A stretch of 64,000 bases of DNA from Limanda limanda (Eukaryota; Chordata; Actinopteri; Pleuronectiformes; Pleuronectidae): NCBI RefSeq assembly GCF_963576545.1, contig NC_083637.1, positions 25,204,507-25,268,506 on the forward strand, given 5' to 3'. Position 1 is the first letter of the stretch; the number at the start of each line of letters is the position of its first letter. The translations under genes were made by a program, and so were the position numbers. This document shows positions 24,256 to 37,600 of this stretch, piece by piece. The notes under the pieces were generated by a model, which was not told the DNA's origin, searched no databases, and saw only the letters and a list, made by a program, of their open reading frames with translations.

Positions 24256-26760
24256 GACGCTTGTTCACATCACATGCTCACATTTGACTGCAGACACACT
24301 CACACAGTGGCCACGGCCTCACATGCAAGAAAACACGCAGCCACACACTAATCTGTGATTAGTCGTTAGTTATTATTCTCAGTCGAGTGAACAGGAGACA
24401 TGCAACCCGTTTACAGTACTGACACAACAAGGTGGAGCTGGGGACCCATGACTTTGGACATACGTGTCTGAGTGGAGGTATTTAGACTGAATGTATTTAC
24501 ATTTTAATTTAGTTTTTGTGTAGTTGGATTAAAGCTTTGCTCTGATGGAGGCCGAAAGAAAAAAATGAAAGAAAAACCCAGTAAAACACATGAAAGCTGC
24601 ACTTTTCTACAGTAACATGGGACCAGCGGTGGATATTCTCCACCATTCATCTTGATCTAAGAAATATTTAGAAAATTAAATTAAGTAATAACAGCAATAC
24701 TCTTTTCTGAACAGGTGAAACTCTCAACTGAATACTTTACCCCTGCATATCACAGTACTCATTTTGACATGTAGTTGCTCCACCACCAAGGTTGTATTTT
24801 CAATACTGTTGTTATTGTTACTGTCTGTCTTCTAAGCAGATATTTAAAAATAAAACAACAAAAAAACATTTCAATAAAATAGAAAAAAGGAAATGGAACC
24901 AGATCAGATTTTGACAAGGTAGCTTCCACAATGACACCATTAGTAATGCCCATAACGTATCTGAACGATCAAAGCAAACTAACCGAAATGAATAGTCTGG
25001 TCATTAACATATTCTCCTGATGATTTTAATTTGGGCTTCAGGCTTAATTTCTGCCATTAAACCACGGAAAGACTAATTTCAGCGGCTTCTAATTCAAAAT
25101 GAGACTAATTCACATTCAGCTCTCATACGACGCCAATAACCAAATGTTACTGAGCATGAGTTGATGATGATGATGGAACAGTTTGTGCCGACTAGAGGTT
25201 CATATCAGGGAAGCAGCTGACATGACCCAGAGCACGCTGCAAGAAGTCAGTAAGAGTCAAGCGGCGACAAGGCCCCGGTGCAGAGGAGGACATCAAAAAA
25301 CCACAACCACGAGAGTCGGAAAATAAAAAGAGTTGGCTTCTGCCCTCATAGAGAAAATCACATCTTTGTTGTTGGGAATTCTCTTAATGTGATAGAAGTA
25401 GTCACTTGAGAGCAGAGGCATATCTAGGATTTTTCTAAATCGGGGCCAATAATATGTCCAACATCCATATTGTTAGTATTGTCCCAGGGTGAATAGTTTA
25501 TTTATTTATTTAAAGACTACTGGCAGGATAGAGGCATCTCACAGGCCACCCAGATTTTATGTGAGGCCAGTGCCCCCCAGGCCCCTCCCCTAAATCCTCC
25601 CCTGGTTTAGTGTGAGGTGAGGACAGGATTGACATACAACACTGGAAGAGAGACGCCCTGGATCTATAGCTAATGGCACACATATGAATGAGTTAGGTTT
25701 ACCATTTGATGTATGTAGATAAACTACTGAATACAAAGCATAGTGCGACTCCACATAATGAACACACAGGTAAACACAGGCCTGATAAGCAATAGGGCTC
25801 TGAGATTAAAAGGGAGAGCAGACGAAAGAAACACGTCGTTCAAGATAAGCAGAGGGGAGGAAATAATAAAGTATGTTATTCTTTGCCTCCGAACCACTAC
25901 ACACTGAGTTCTTGGAAATCTCACCACACTCTGGGAGAGACGGTAAAGTGTCGAGAAGTGTTTTCAAAACTACGGAAACTGGGCACAGGTCACCCTCCAC
26001 CACCACGCACACACACACATCTGTCACCGTGAACTTTGACCTCCCACATTGCTCAAGGCTTCATCATGGTGCAGAGGCAGGGAAACGACCTCGATGACCT
26101 GAACCCGCCTCGGCTCATTCTGCTCCGGCTGCAGTTTCAATCGGATGATCGGACGTGGGTTTGACTTTTATCTCCGTCTCATCTCTTTCAAAAACATTTT
26201 TTCCCCCAAAATGATTTGATCTGAATCTGCTTCACGTTAGACAAAATACAGGTCACTGCTATAACGACTTAAAGACTTGACTCTGGAATGAACCAGTTGT
26301 TTTGAACCATGTTTTTGAATGGAACCAGGAGGAACTGAGCGGGACAAAACATTCAATGTACTTGTGTGAGGCTCCCTCTAGCGGTCAAACTATGCTATTT
26401 ATCCACCCAGTTTCAGTTATGAAATGACACACCCACACTGACTTACAAAACCCCAGTTCATATCCATTATATAATTATAAGCTTAGATATTAACCACCAA
26501 TGTTGATTTCAGGTTGATACCAGATTGTGGCACAGAGGTAAATTGTAAAGTGGCTTTATTAACGGACATTTAATGCTAATTATATACAACAAGTGCTTAG
26601 AATAAACTTTGAAATAAAGATTCTGTTGGAATAAAAATAAAAAGAACATAGACACATCAGACAAAATTATTGTGTGCATAATGTTGATAACTTCACTTAT
26701 GTATCAAACACATAATATAGGAGAATTGACAATAATTGACAAGTCTACTTATTAAAGAGT
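24251..26760. other. Intergenic interval without recognisable gene
   Basis: AT-rich, with no coding exon, RNA gene or clear mobile element recognised. Frames of up to 74 codons are isolated and lack similarity that I can see. Confidence 0.5.
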
Positions 26761-26762
26761 CG

Positions 26763-27090
<328 letters not shown>

Positions 27091-28660
27091 TCTTCCTTCA
27101 TATATTGCAGCTGCCACAGCTCATTACCAAACTTTAACCTCACATTCCACAACCACAGTATCTTTAAAACTGGACTCAGTGATGCAAAACTCTGCTCCCA
27201 CAACAACAGGGGTTTCACCATCATGTGCACATCTTTAAATTACAGCAAAGCATTGACGTTTAATCATATTTTTGGTGTCTTAATCAGCGATACTCTCTAT
27301 TAGAACTCGCAGAAAGCTCCTGGGAAACTTTGGAGGAGGGTTTCACATCACTGAGGCGATCATGTGTAAGTCGCATCAGTTCACGTACTGAAAAGCTTCT
27401 TTTTCACATACAAGAACCGTTCACAGCACTTTCACGTAGACAGGTGGAGTTAGCCATAGTCCGTTTACAGCAGAGGGCCCATTCCTGTGCTTTAGATAAA
27501 ATGGATCAGCCGCCTCGCCTGAATCCCAGCCTTCATTCAGTGAGTAACAGAGACATCTCCATGTCAACATGTCGGCTCCTCTGTGCACTTTCCAGACAAC
27601 AACACTAAATATAAAGTTTTATAACATGCATTCACATAAAGGCTCCTTCATTCAACAACAGCAGACGGTAAAATCTGCTCTCTTCAGTCACACAATCTTC
27701 AGTTGAGCTTATTAGACACCAAAGATGTACATCTAAGAATAGTGTGGATCTCAAATAAACTAAAACAGAAAAAACAGAAACATCGTTATCATTACCACTT
27801 TTGCTCTGAAAGCTGAATACTGAAATGCATTAAATAATTTTAGATGATAAAATTCCATTAAGTTAAATTAAAAGATTTAAATTCTCAGCTAGAGAACAAC
27901 AGTACAGGAGTGGCGGGCAGGCGGGGGGGGTCACATTTGACCCAGATCTGTTCGGAAACGTTTACCGATTAGGTAACTGTGAACATCCCATACTAAGTCC
28001 TTCTGAGTAACTTTTCTTCATGGTGTTCAGTGTCGGTGGGAAACTCTGCAGCTTCTGTTACCAATCCAATAAAACACACGCTGGAAAGAAAAGGGTTGAA
28101 GCCGCGTCCCAGCGTGACGGCCTCCCTCTGCAGCCACACAGCCACATTCATCATGTTCCACTGTCATGACACAGCAATGTTTCCTCAGACCAGCTGCCCC
28201 CCCGGCCTGTAGCTGGCTGACGTGGAGGTATTCTTCCAGAGTGAACCGGGAGTTACATTACACCACGTGATAAAAGTGTGTTCATGGGTAAATGTGTCTT
28301 GTTTATCCAAACGCTGTCAGAGAATACCAAAACCTCATCTCAGGTTCTTCCTGGTGTCTCTCTTCTTTTCACAATGACATTTTCCTCAAACTCTTCAGTC
28401 GTGAATATTGTGTGATGTGAAACTTTTCAGCGTTGCTTCCAGTGCAGACGACTTCACGCTGAAAAACGCTCCCTCAGGTCATTATTTTGAGTCGGAGCTC
28501 TCAGGTTTCTTGGGCTTCTCAGTGGCGGAGCAGCTCGTACTCTATCTGCTCTCCACTGACGACCACACAGGGATCAGAGGATACACACACAACCCCAGTG
28601 GTTGTTGCAGATGAGCACCTTGTCCGTCTCCCAGTTGCATTTCAAACCCGCAGTAGCTCA
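27091..28660 (-). other. Region after the rgl3 stop codon, probably 3' UTR in part
   Basis: Lies directly after the rgl3 stop codon on the minus strand. No coding exon is seen. I found no convincing minus-strand AATAAA close to the stop; one candidate lies further out at about 26553. The extent of the 3' UTR is therefore unknown. Confidence 0.35.
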
Positions 28661-31600
28661 TCACTTGGCGTGGCGACCCTTGGCCGGAGCTCCGGGGCTG
28701 AGAGAAGAGGCAGCATGTCTCCCGTGGCTCCTCCAGTGCTGGCGCAGGACAAAGTCGTAGTTGGCACTGGTGCACATGGCGTAGAAGACATTGGCCTTGT
28801 CGGGGATCAGGAGCTCTGAGGCAGAAGGAGAGATGAGGTGATGAGGTGTTGAAATTTGTTTCCTCTTAGTCTACTTCTACTTCCCTTACTACATCTCTAA
28901 GAATTATTATTAGGCGAGCAATTGTCTGAAATGTCTCCACTTTAACTCTGTTTGGAACGAATGAGAGCATAACTCAAGGCAGGGAGGAGCATTTGTTATT
29001 TTCTAGCCGACAGTTTTTACCCTTTCTGAAAGCATCATCATGTCTTGCAGCTGATTTGGATGATAGTATTTTACAGGCACTGTTGGTGAAGAAACGTATC
29101 ATGGCTTCCTCTACAGTGGATCTCCTGCTGTTTGTGAGTAACACAATAAAAAGAGGCCGAAATGTTCCCTGCTTTCGATTTAAATACTGGCCAATAAATA
29201 CAGTTTGAAAAAGTTATAAAAACAGTATCATTGGAGAATCCTACTCTAGAGAAAGACGTGTTAGAGTCAATCAGATTGTGAGCAAACCTTTTCCGTTGTT
29301 GAGCATCTGGCAGAGGCTGAAGTCGTGGCAGCTGACGTCCTCCATGTTGTGTTTTTCAATCGCTCTCTGGATCACATGAGGAGTGTGGTCCTGACTGGTC
29401 AGCTGGAGAGGACACATCACACGGACGGTAAATACCTTTCATTCTGAGCTGAGGTCATTGACATACACAGCACATTCAGAAAGTCTCCAGACCCCCTCAG
29501 ACTTTACACTTATTATTTATTATGTATATTATATATTCAGTTGTTGTTGAGTTATTCTGAGCGTGCACACACACACACTAACACACACTTCAGACCACCT
29601 CACTAACTTCAACAAAGCAGAATAGAAATGAAAGACCAGGTAAATTCTCAAAACTGATTTAAAAAATGTATCCCAGAATCCTTTTCTCAACTATTGAGAG
29701 CCTCTTAAATCCGGCTCCAAACAGCCGTGCTCTCATGACCCCAGAATCGAGATTTCCTATAGAATGCAGGTGCTTGAACTGTTCTTGAGTGGACTCAAGC
29801 CTGAATACATACCAGACATGCTCAGGCCTTTCTTAACTGTTCAAGAGTGAGGACGATGAAATACAGGGAGGAGCTGGCCCTCACCTTGGTAACATCCATG
29901 CTAAGGAGGTTGTGTTTCCTCTGTGTTTGTTTGTTAATAAGATTTCACAAAAACTCAGCCTACTCCCATGAAATTTGAAAAGGCACGAACCTCAAAAGAA
30001 CATATTATGTTTTGATGCAAATCTCGATCACTGTTTCTTTCATTTTCTTTAACGTTGCGAGACTGTCCTTGGTTTCGAGTGAAGGCCTTTTTATGGGACC
30101 GACATATTGCCGGCTCTGTTGGGCCTTGGCAGATGTATGAACTCCACTGAGTGACATTCTAGTGGATTACATCATAATTTACTTATACATCCTCTTTGTA
30201 TTACTGTATTTTAATGTATATTTAATTGAGGATGTGGAAAGTTTCCAATTTTGTAATAAACCTGTGACAACACCAGTGTTGCTGATTACCCAAGACAGAC
30301 ATTATACAAGAGAAGACATTGATCCGTTCAGTATGTGTGGAGCACTTTGATCTGTAATATTACATTTCACTGCGGGCACTCTCCCTCTCAAAGCTGAGTG
30401 AGTGTGTGGAGATTCGAAGTGTTATCTCGAGATCCTGTCCTTCAGACCACATAGTTTGCAGATTGCATCGCAAATGTTATCAGGTTCCTTTTTCGGTATG
30501 TGCGTTAAATACAAAATGTTTCCAAATATTTCCAATAACTGGCTCACGAGATAAGATTCCTGTGACACGACTCTTCTCTGCTGCAGCACGGTGCAGAGAC
30601 ATTCTTTTCAGTTATTTTTTGTTGTCGCTTTCAACTTATAATGGATAGCTTGCATTTTACAGACTGGGGGGTTTTAAATCATGAAAATGGACCAAAGGGT
30701 GGTGCCAGTAGAAACTTATGTAATCCAATCATTTGCTGGTTACATGACATTTGTTGAATGGATATTTAGCACCATCTACCTGCACTGAATATCATGACAT
30801 TTTGAATACATTGAGTGACAGTGAAAATAAGAGATATGTGTAAACTGATTATGTTGATACAAGATGAAGGATTCCTTCATAAATCCTGGTTTAAATCACT
30901 TTATAGTGTTTGCAAACGTCAGTAAATATTGCTAATCTGTTAAGATTTATTATCTTGGACAAAATGCTATAGAAGAGTTGGTCAATAGTAACCTTGCTTC
31001 TAATGCTCTTGGGTGACAGGTCATTAACCAACACAAACCCCTCCCACTTCTGCTTTCTTTTTTGTTTCTTCTGCTTTTTTTTTTCTTTTTTTAAGGAAGT
31101 GCCAACAACAGACAGAAAAAACACGATTACAAAACCACCGCCCTCACCAGTATGCTCTTGTAGACGTTTCCATTGCTGACAGACTCCACACTGACCCTGA
31201 TGATGCACGAGTCAGCGACCTGCTTGTTGTAGACGGGCAGTGAGGCCTGAGACGAGCAGCTGGATGATGACGACGACTCGGGGCTCAGCGCCAGAGAGGA
31301 GGAGCTGAGGTCCGGATGAGAGGAGCTGCAGGAGGAGGTGGAGAGGCTCGGAGAGGAGGAGAAGTCCTCGGCTACGTCGAGAAGAGAACCGGACAGAGAC
31401 TGAGGAGAAAATATGCATATTTTGTTCAAATTTCAAGCCAGTTTTGCAAATGTGTGACCCAACCAACGACCCTGTTGATCACAAACATATGAGAGTGAGA
31501 GTGTTGGTGTTTGTACCTTGAGTTTGAGTCTGAGTGGCGAAGGTTGAGGGGCCGAGAGCTCCTCCATGTCTGAACTGCTGGAGCCAGAGGACGACACACT

Positions 31601-34600
31601 GATCTGATCAGCATGGGTCTTCCTGAGGGAGCTGTCACTGACCGATCGCAACCTGCACACACAATTTATTTCACTGAATAGTAAAAATAAGTATGAAGAA
31701 CCACAAGTGCTCATCAATAAAGTACATCTATCTGTGTTTAAAAATCCTAAACAATTCCGGCCCACAATTGGCTATAACAATGTGTTTTTTCATACAGACA
31801 TTATCTACCACTACATTATTTTGAATGAATTGAAAGACATCCAGTTTTGACAGCTTTTATGTAAAGGTGCTCGCTCAGTCTTACGTGGCGAGCTTCTTCG
31901 TGATCAGACGACTGCTCCAGGAGTTGGGGGAGTTGGGACACGGGTCAACTGGAGGCTCCAGGTCACGGGACAGCTCATAGCTTCAAAAAGACAACAAAAC
32001 AGACTCTAAGATATGACACAATAGCGATGATTGTATTTATATCTCATTGCAGGGTCGTCGGTGTGTGTCTCACCTCTCCTGGTCTGTGAGCAGGGTGTGC
32101 GCCTGCAGCCAGGCTGTGATACGAGGGTTCACCGGGAGGCTGTAGTGGGAACAGGAAGCCTGAAGCTGTCGGATCTGGGAGATAATCTCAAACTCCTGGA
32201 AAAAACAGAAGAAGAAAAGAACATGAAATCAAAGTGGAGCGTGTTGGTAGTCATTCATGCAAGACACCACCAGGAGGCGACACTTACTCGTCTGCGTTTC
32301 TCAAAGTTGACGAGTCCACCCTGTGAGAAGGGAAGAACAACCAGTTCAATGTGGCGTCAAGTGTTTTTAAAAAGATCAACTGCAAACAACAGCTTGGTCT
32401 GTGGGTGTGATGAGTTCTCACCTCCACTGTGTCAGTCAGTGCTGTGTCCAGCATGGTGAGGACGGTCAGATACGTGCCCAGGTACGGCACAATTCCACTG
32501 CTCAGGTTCTGGGAACAATAATCAAACCATGAGTTTACAACTGAAAAAAAAATGGAATAAACATTCTGCTATGTTTGTTTAATTAAATGCATTTGCAAGA
32601 CGTTGCAGACATGAGGGTAGTGATCTCCTAATTGATCACTCTTGGAGTAAGACTGGAGTAAGGATTAGCAGTACAAAAAGTACAAAATTATACTTTTTCA
32701 TTATTCAATTTCATTCATCCCCTTAACATCTGCCTGTCTGTTTTTGGACTGAACGCACGCCCGAAGACGTTCAGAAGGCTGCTTATGATAATTAGCTCCA
32801 CAAGGAGGATTTTATTTTCAGCCCGTACGCATGTTGGTTGGTTTGTATGTTTGTCATTTAGCAATATAACACAAATACTGGAATAATTACCACAAAAAAT
32901 AGCGGATCAGGTAAGAAGAACCAATTCAATTTGAAAGAGGGGGCACATCAAGGATTTGCTTTTTCACTTTTTTATTAAGCATTATCTAGATTTTTTACAC
33001 CAGTTTTTTCTACGTTTAAAGAAGTGATGGCTTCCATCGGCATAGTAGTGAGAAGATAATGAGTGAATTTTCATTTTTCGGTGAACTATCCCTTTAAGGG
33101 AACTGTTGGGCCATGGCGGGTATGCACTTTACTGAGTGACATATTCTAGTGTCTGATGGTTTGTCTCCTCCCATGAAGACTGACTGATCCATCACCTAAA
33201 ACACATCATCTGAGGCTAAATGGAATTTGGGTCTCGACAACAAATTTAATTTTTTTTACTTCTAGATTATGAAGTATCAATCAGTTACAAAATATTTTAT
33301 TAGGCAAAGTGTGCATCACTACTAGCAATGGCCGTAACCCTTGCTAGAGGATATGTCAAGCTGAACCACTGGAATTGAGCCAGATTCTTAGATTTAAGTA
33401 AGAAATAACAAATCCATTATATTTAATGGAATAATAAGTCTCTTGAGTCTGAGCAGAAGATGTTACTGCGATCGCCCAATGTAATGATAATAAGATCCAA
33501 AAAAAAAACTGATAGAGAAACACAGACTGATTAAAAGGTTTTTAAAAATAATTTTTTAAACAAGGTGAGGATTTGGTTGTAAAACTTTTATACACAGCCC
33601 AACCCAGACTGAGTAAACTGGCAAGCTGTGGGAAACAATGCATGCACGTCAACTTTTGTTTAAAGAAGAATACCAACAGTGATACCAGTTCAGATTAAGG
33701 GTTGGGCGCTGTGAATTGGCATATATGACAACGAGTGCAATGAATCATTATGATGGCTTGGGGCAAGGGAGGGGTACGTGGGTGAGTAACAGATTTACGA
33801 ACATCTGACACCAACCCTGTTAGACGAGTGGTTTCCTATTAAAAGAACAGATTGGAAGCGAAGAGGAAACTGGGAGGGAACTGACGTCTATTTAAGTAAA
33901 GTAAACCAGCTTGAGAACATGTTACTTTTAGAGAAGCACAAGTGATGACGCAGGCAGACACAAATATACCTCTTCCTTTCAGTTTTTACTGAATGGTGCA
34001 GCTGAAACAGTCACTTCACTTTGGTTGTCAAAACCTAAAACTGAGGTACCACAAGGTTATTTTCCAAACCAAAAAGTTATTTTTCTTACCATCTGTTTGG
34101 ACGTTGGGCAGAGCCGCGGTCTAGAGCCCGTGGTGACGCTGCTATCTGAGGGGCTGTCATCCTGAAGGAAACGGACAACAGTCATATTTGTATTTATAGA
34201 ACAAAACAACAGAAATTCAGTGTCAGTATTAGAGAGCTTGGTGTGAGATGAAAACAACTCGGACACACTAGATAAATGGTTGCTGCTGGCTGTTGAAGTG
34301 TCGGGCAGTGTGACAACTATTGTTCAGAGCCGGTCCACAAGGTTACAGCCTGTTTTGTTATTTATGACCTGAGGGATGTACTGTATCAGACAAAACGTTC
34401 TCAATGAAATTAATAACTGCTTATTAATTCGGCTTATGTCCAGTTAGCTTTTTCTATTAGTGTTGGGCACAAAGAATGGCTTTTTGATAACTCTTTAGAG
34501 ACTGGGCAGCTGATAAGAGTAACAATCACTAAACACACATTCATATCTACTGCTTTTCAGTGCGGACAAAAGGACACAGAGCAGCAAGGGGCCTGAACAC

Positions 34601-37600
34601 CAAACACACATCAAGTCTTATGAGTTAAGGTGACAAAAGCACACACACAAAAAAGATGAGATTAGACCATCAAGGGAAACCAGTTAACTACCAGGCCATT
34701 GGTGCATAATACATCCAGCAATCTGGGTTTATTACCTTCACCAAGAGGTTATGTTTTCATTGCCGTTTGTTTGTCTGTTATTTAGCAGGATTACACAAAA
34801 ACTATTGGACAGATTGTCACAAAACTTTGTGGAAGGATTTGGTATAGGTCAGAGAAGAGCCCATTCAATTTTGGTGCAGATCCGGATCAGGGGGAAAATC
34901 AGGGGGAAAATCCAGGATGATATTATGAGTGTGAAATTTGGTTAAGATCCAAATAAAAAGTCCTGATGTGAATTTCAATAAGTTTTCATAAGGAGACTGT
35001 TGGGCCCTGGTGGAGGTTTGCATTCTAATTAGTCCTGTTCTAGTTTTTACCTTTTTTGAAAGCATTCTTATTGGCCGACGTGTGTATAACACATTTGACA
35101 ATACACAGAAGCTGCAACTAACAATTGTTTTAAACTTTCTAGTATTCCTTTTCAATCAACAGATTGTCAATTTAATCCAATTCAACAGATCTGGCCCTTG
35201 TTCATTTAACATGCACTTACCTCCACAAGGATCTCTCTGGTGGTCAACACACAGTTTTCATCAGGAAAAGTGTCACACAGGTGATCGAAGGTGGCCGTGC
35301 TCTCCCTGAAACCAAAACATGTTCAGTTTGTTACGACAGTTTCCTTCCATATAGAGTCAAAATTCACCTTAAGAAAGGTTTCATGTAAAACTAGAAAGGC
35401 ACTGAGGGAGCGCACACCTTATCACGCCATTTTAAAGAAAGTAAAAAACAAATTGGAGCCGCCATCTATCCGCATCTGCTCGAAATCTTACAGATTTCAT
35501 TGGTTCTTCCTCGAGTAATGCTCCACTCCTCCACAAACTTTCATGGGAATTCTTTTTTTTTGATTATCTTGCTAACAATCAAAAAAAGAAAGCTGATGTA
35601 AACATGACTTCATTAGCGGATTAAATACAACAAACCTTTTTCTCAAGGATAATAATACAATCCAGCCCTGGTTTGGAGTCAGTTTGTCTCATAAAACAGA
35701 GGCTTTTTCATTCTGAGTGAAGTTTTGCACCCATCTTGTGAATGTCCTGCTGTATTCTCACAAGAGACCACTCCTACATCATCCAGAGTCTTTACTAGGG
35801 GTTCAGCAACTGACTCAGATATTTGTCCTATTTAAGCTTTCCGGAAAATTTAAGGAGATTAACCAGACTTCAGTGAATGTCTGAAAGCAGCTCCACTGAT
35901 GACTATATCAAAGGTGATTTAATATAGTTATCCTCTCGGCCAGTTTTCACTAATTTTTTCATTTTGTGCCCTGATCACGGGTTTATGTAAAACAACTATG
36001 TTCTCTATGTTCTCAGTAAAACAACCCTGCAGAGTCTTGAAGTGGTTTGCTGACCTGCTGACGGCCGCCCAGGTCTTCTTGAGGCGATACACAGCGTTGG
36101 ACTGCAGCGCCGACAGGATCGCTCTCAAAGAGGAGAAGTTCTTCAACTCTCTACACTCCTACACAGACAGATAAAAAAGGTTCTGTTATGCTTTAAAAAA
36201 AAAAACTACACTCATTTATAGGTCAGTAACTTGAAATTACTTTCCACCCTGACCTGTGCAACAGTGATCCACCTCTCGATGATGCGTGCTCTGTGGGCGG
36301 GGCTGGCGTGCCCGCAGCGAGGTGAGCTCGGGGCCGTGGAGGGGTACAGGAAGGGAGAGGAGGAGATGGGCGATGAGATGGGAGAGGAAGTGGGAGGGCT
36401 GGGCGAGGACGGACAGAGGAGTGAGGTGATGACACGGTTGGTGATGGCGTTGAACTGGAAGATGGTGGCGCGGACGGTGGGCGCCAGGTTTCGGCTTTCT
36501 TTCTTGTCACGCTGGGACCAGACGCAGCCCAGGCAGTGGAAGGGCACCACTCTGACAAACAGATCCTGAGGGAGAGACCATGACAAGGACACACAGTGCG
36601 GGTTAGTGACATGCTGTGACGCGGAAAACAGCTTTCAGATGTTTGTAAATGAAACCTACAGCGTCCAGTCGGGTCAGCTGCTCCGATACTTCTGTAACAG
36701 GGAAGTCCATAAAGCTGTGTTTGTCCTCCTCCTTAGCGGACATGTCACCTCCGTCCTCCTCGTCCCCCGGATCCTGCTGCAATGATTTACCACCGTGATG
36801 TGACGCAGACCGGTTGCAATCTGTCACACACATAAAATCATAAATGAAAATCAAACAGGCTGCTCATGGAAACCTCACAAAACATTGACAAACAGGTAAT
36901 GATGCATCACATATATCGGAGAGAAAATTGGTGCCAGAGTATTTTTAAGTTTCATTTCACTGAATTATTTCAGCATATTGAGCCATGAAAAGCACATTTC
37001 TTTAGTAATATTAACTAGTGCAGTGCCTGTTCTAAATCTTTTTATTAATGCTCTGGAGCCACTTCAGAATTATTCATTGTCATTAGTGAGTCCTCCTCAA
37101 ATAGTTGTACAATAATCAGGCACTTTTTTGTGAGTGCTGAACGTTTTGCGCAGAGCTGTTTATAGTCGATGGTGCAGAGTGAAGTCAGAAAACATTGAGT
37201 TCATCCTACCTTGTTTATCTGCAGTGACGATTTTATGTTCAATGTTTTTTTATCAAATGCCACAATCTTAAGACCCAAGTTCACAACTTTTCAAATTAAA
37301 AGCTCCGTAGTTCAGCCACACAGCAACAAAATAAACATTGAAGAAACAAATTGTGAAACAGGAAGTGAATCTGTGAATGTTTTGCCATCACGAAGATCTG
37401 CACCTGTAACACGTCAGTCAGTTTGTCTGTGTCTCTAGTCCGATATCAGAAATAAACATAATAAAATTATCAAAATGAACTAGCGGCGATTTTGACCCCT
37501 GGTTTGAGCCAGTTGCCGGCAGCTGCTGTTGTTTTTTGGAGGAATGTAGAAGAAGACATGATCAACACTGAAGGCACACAGCCTGCTATAGAAAACCATT

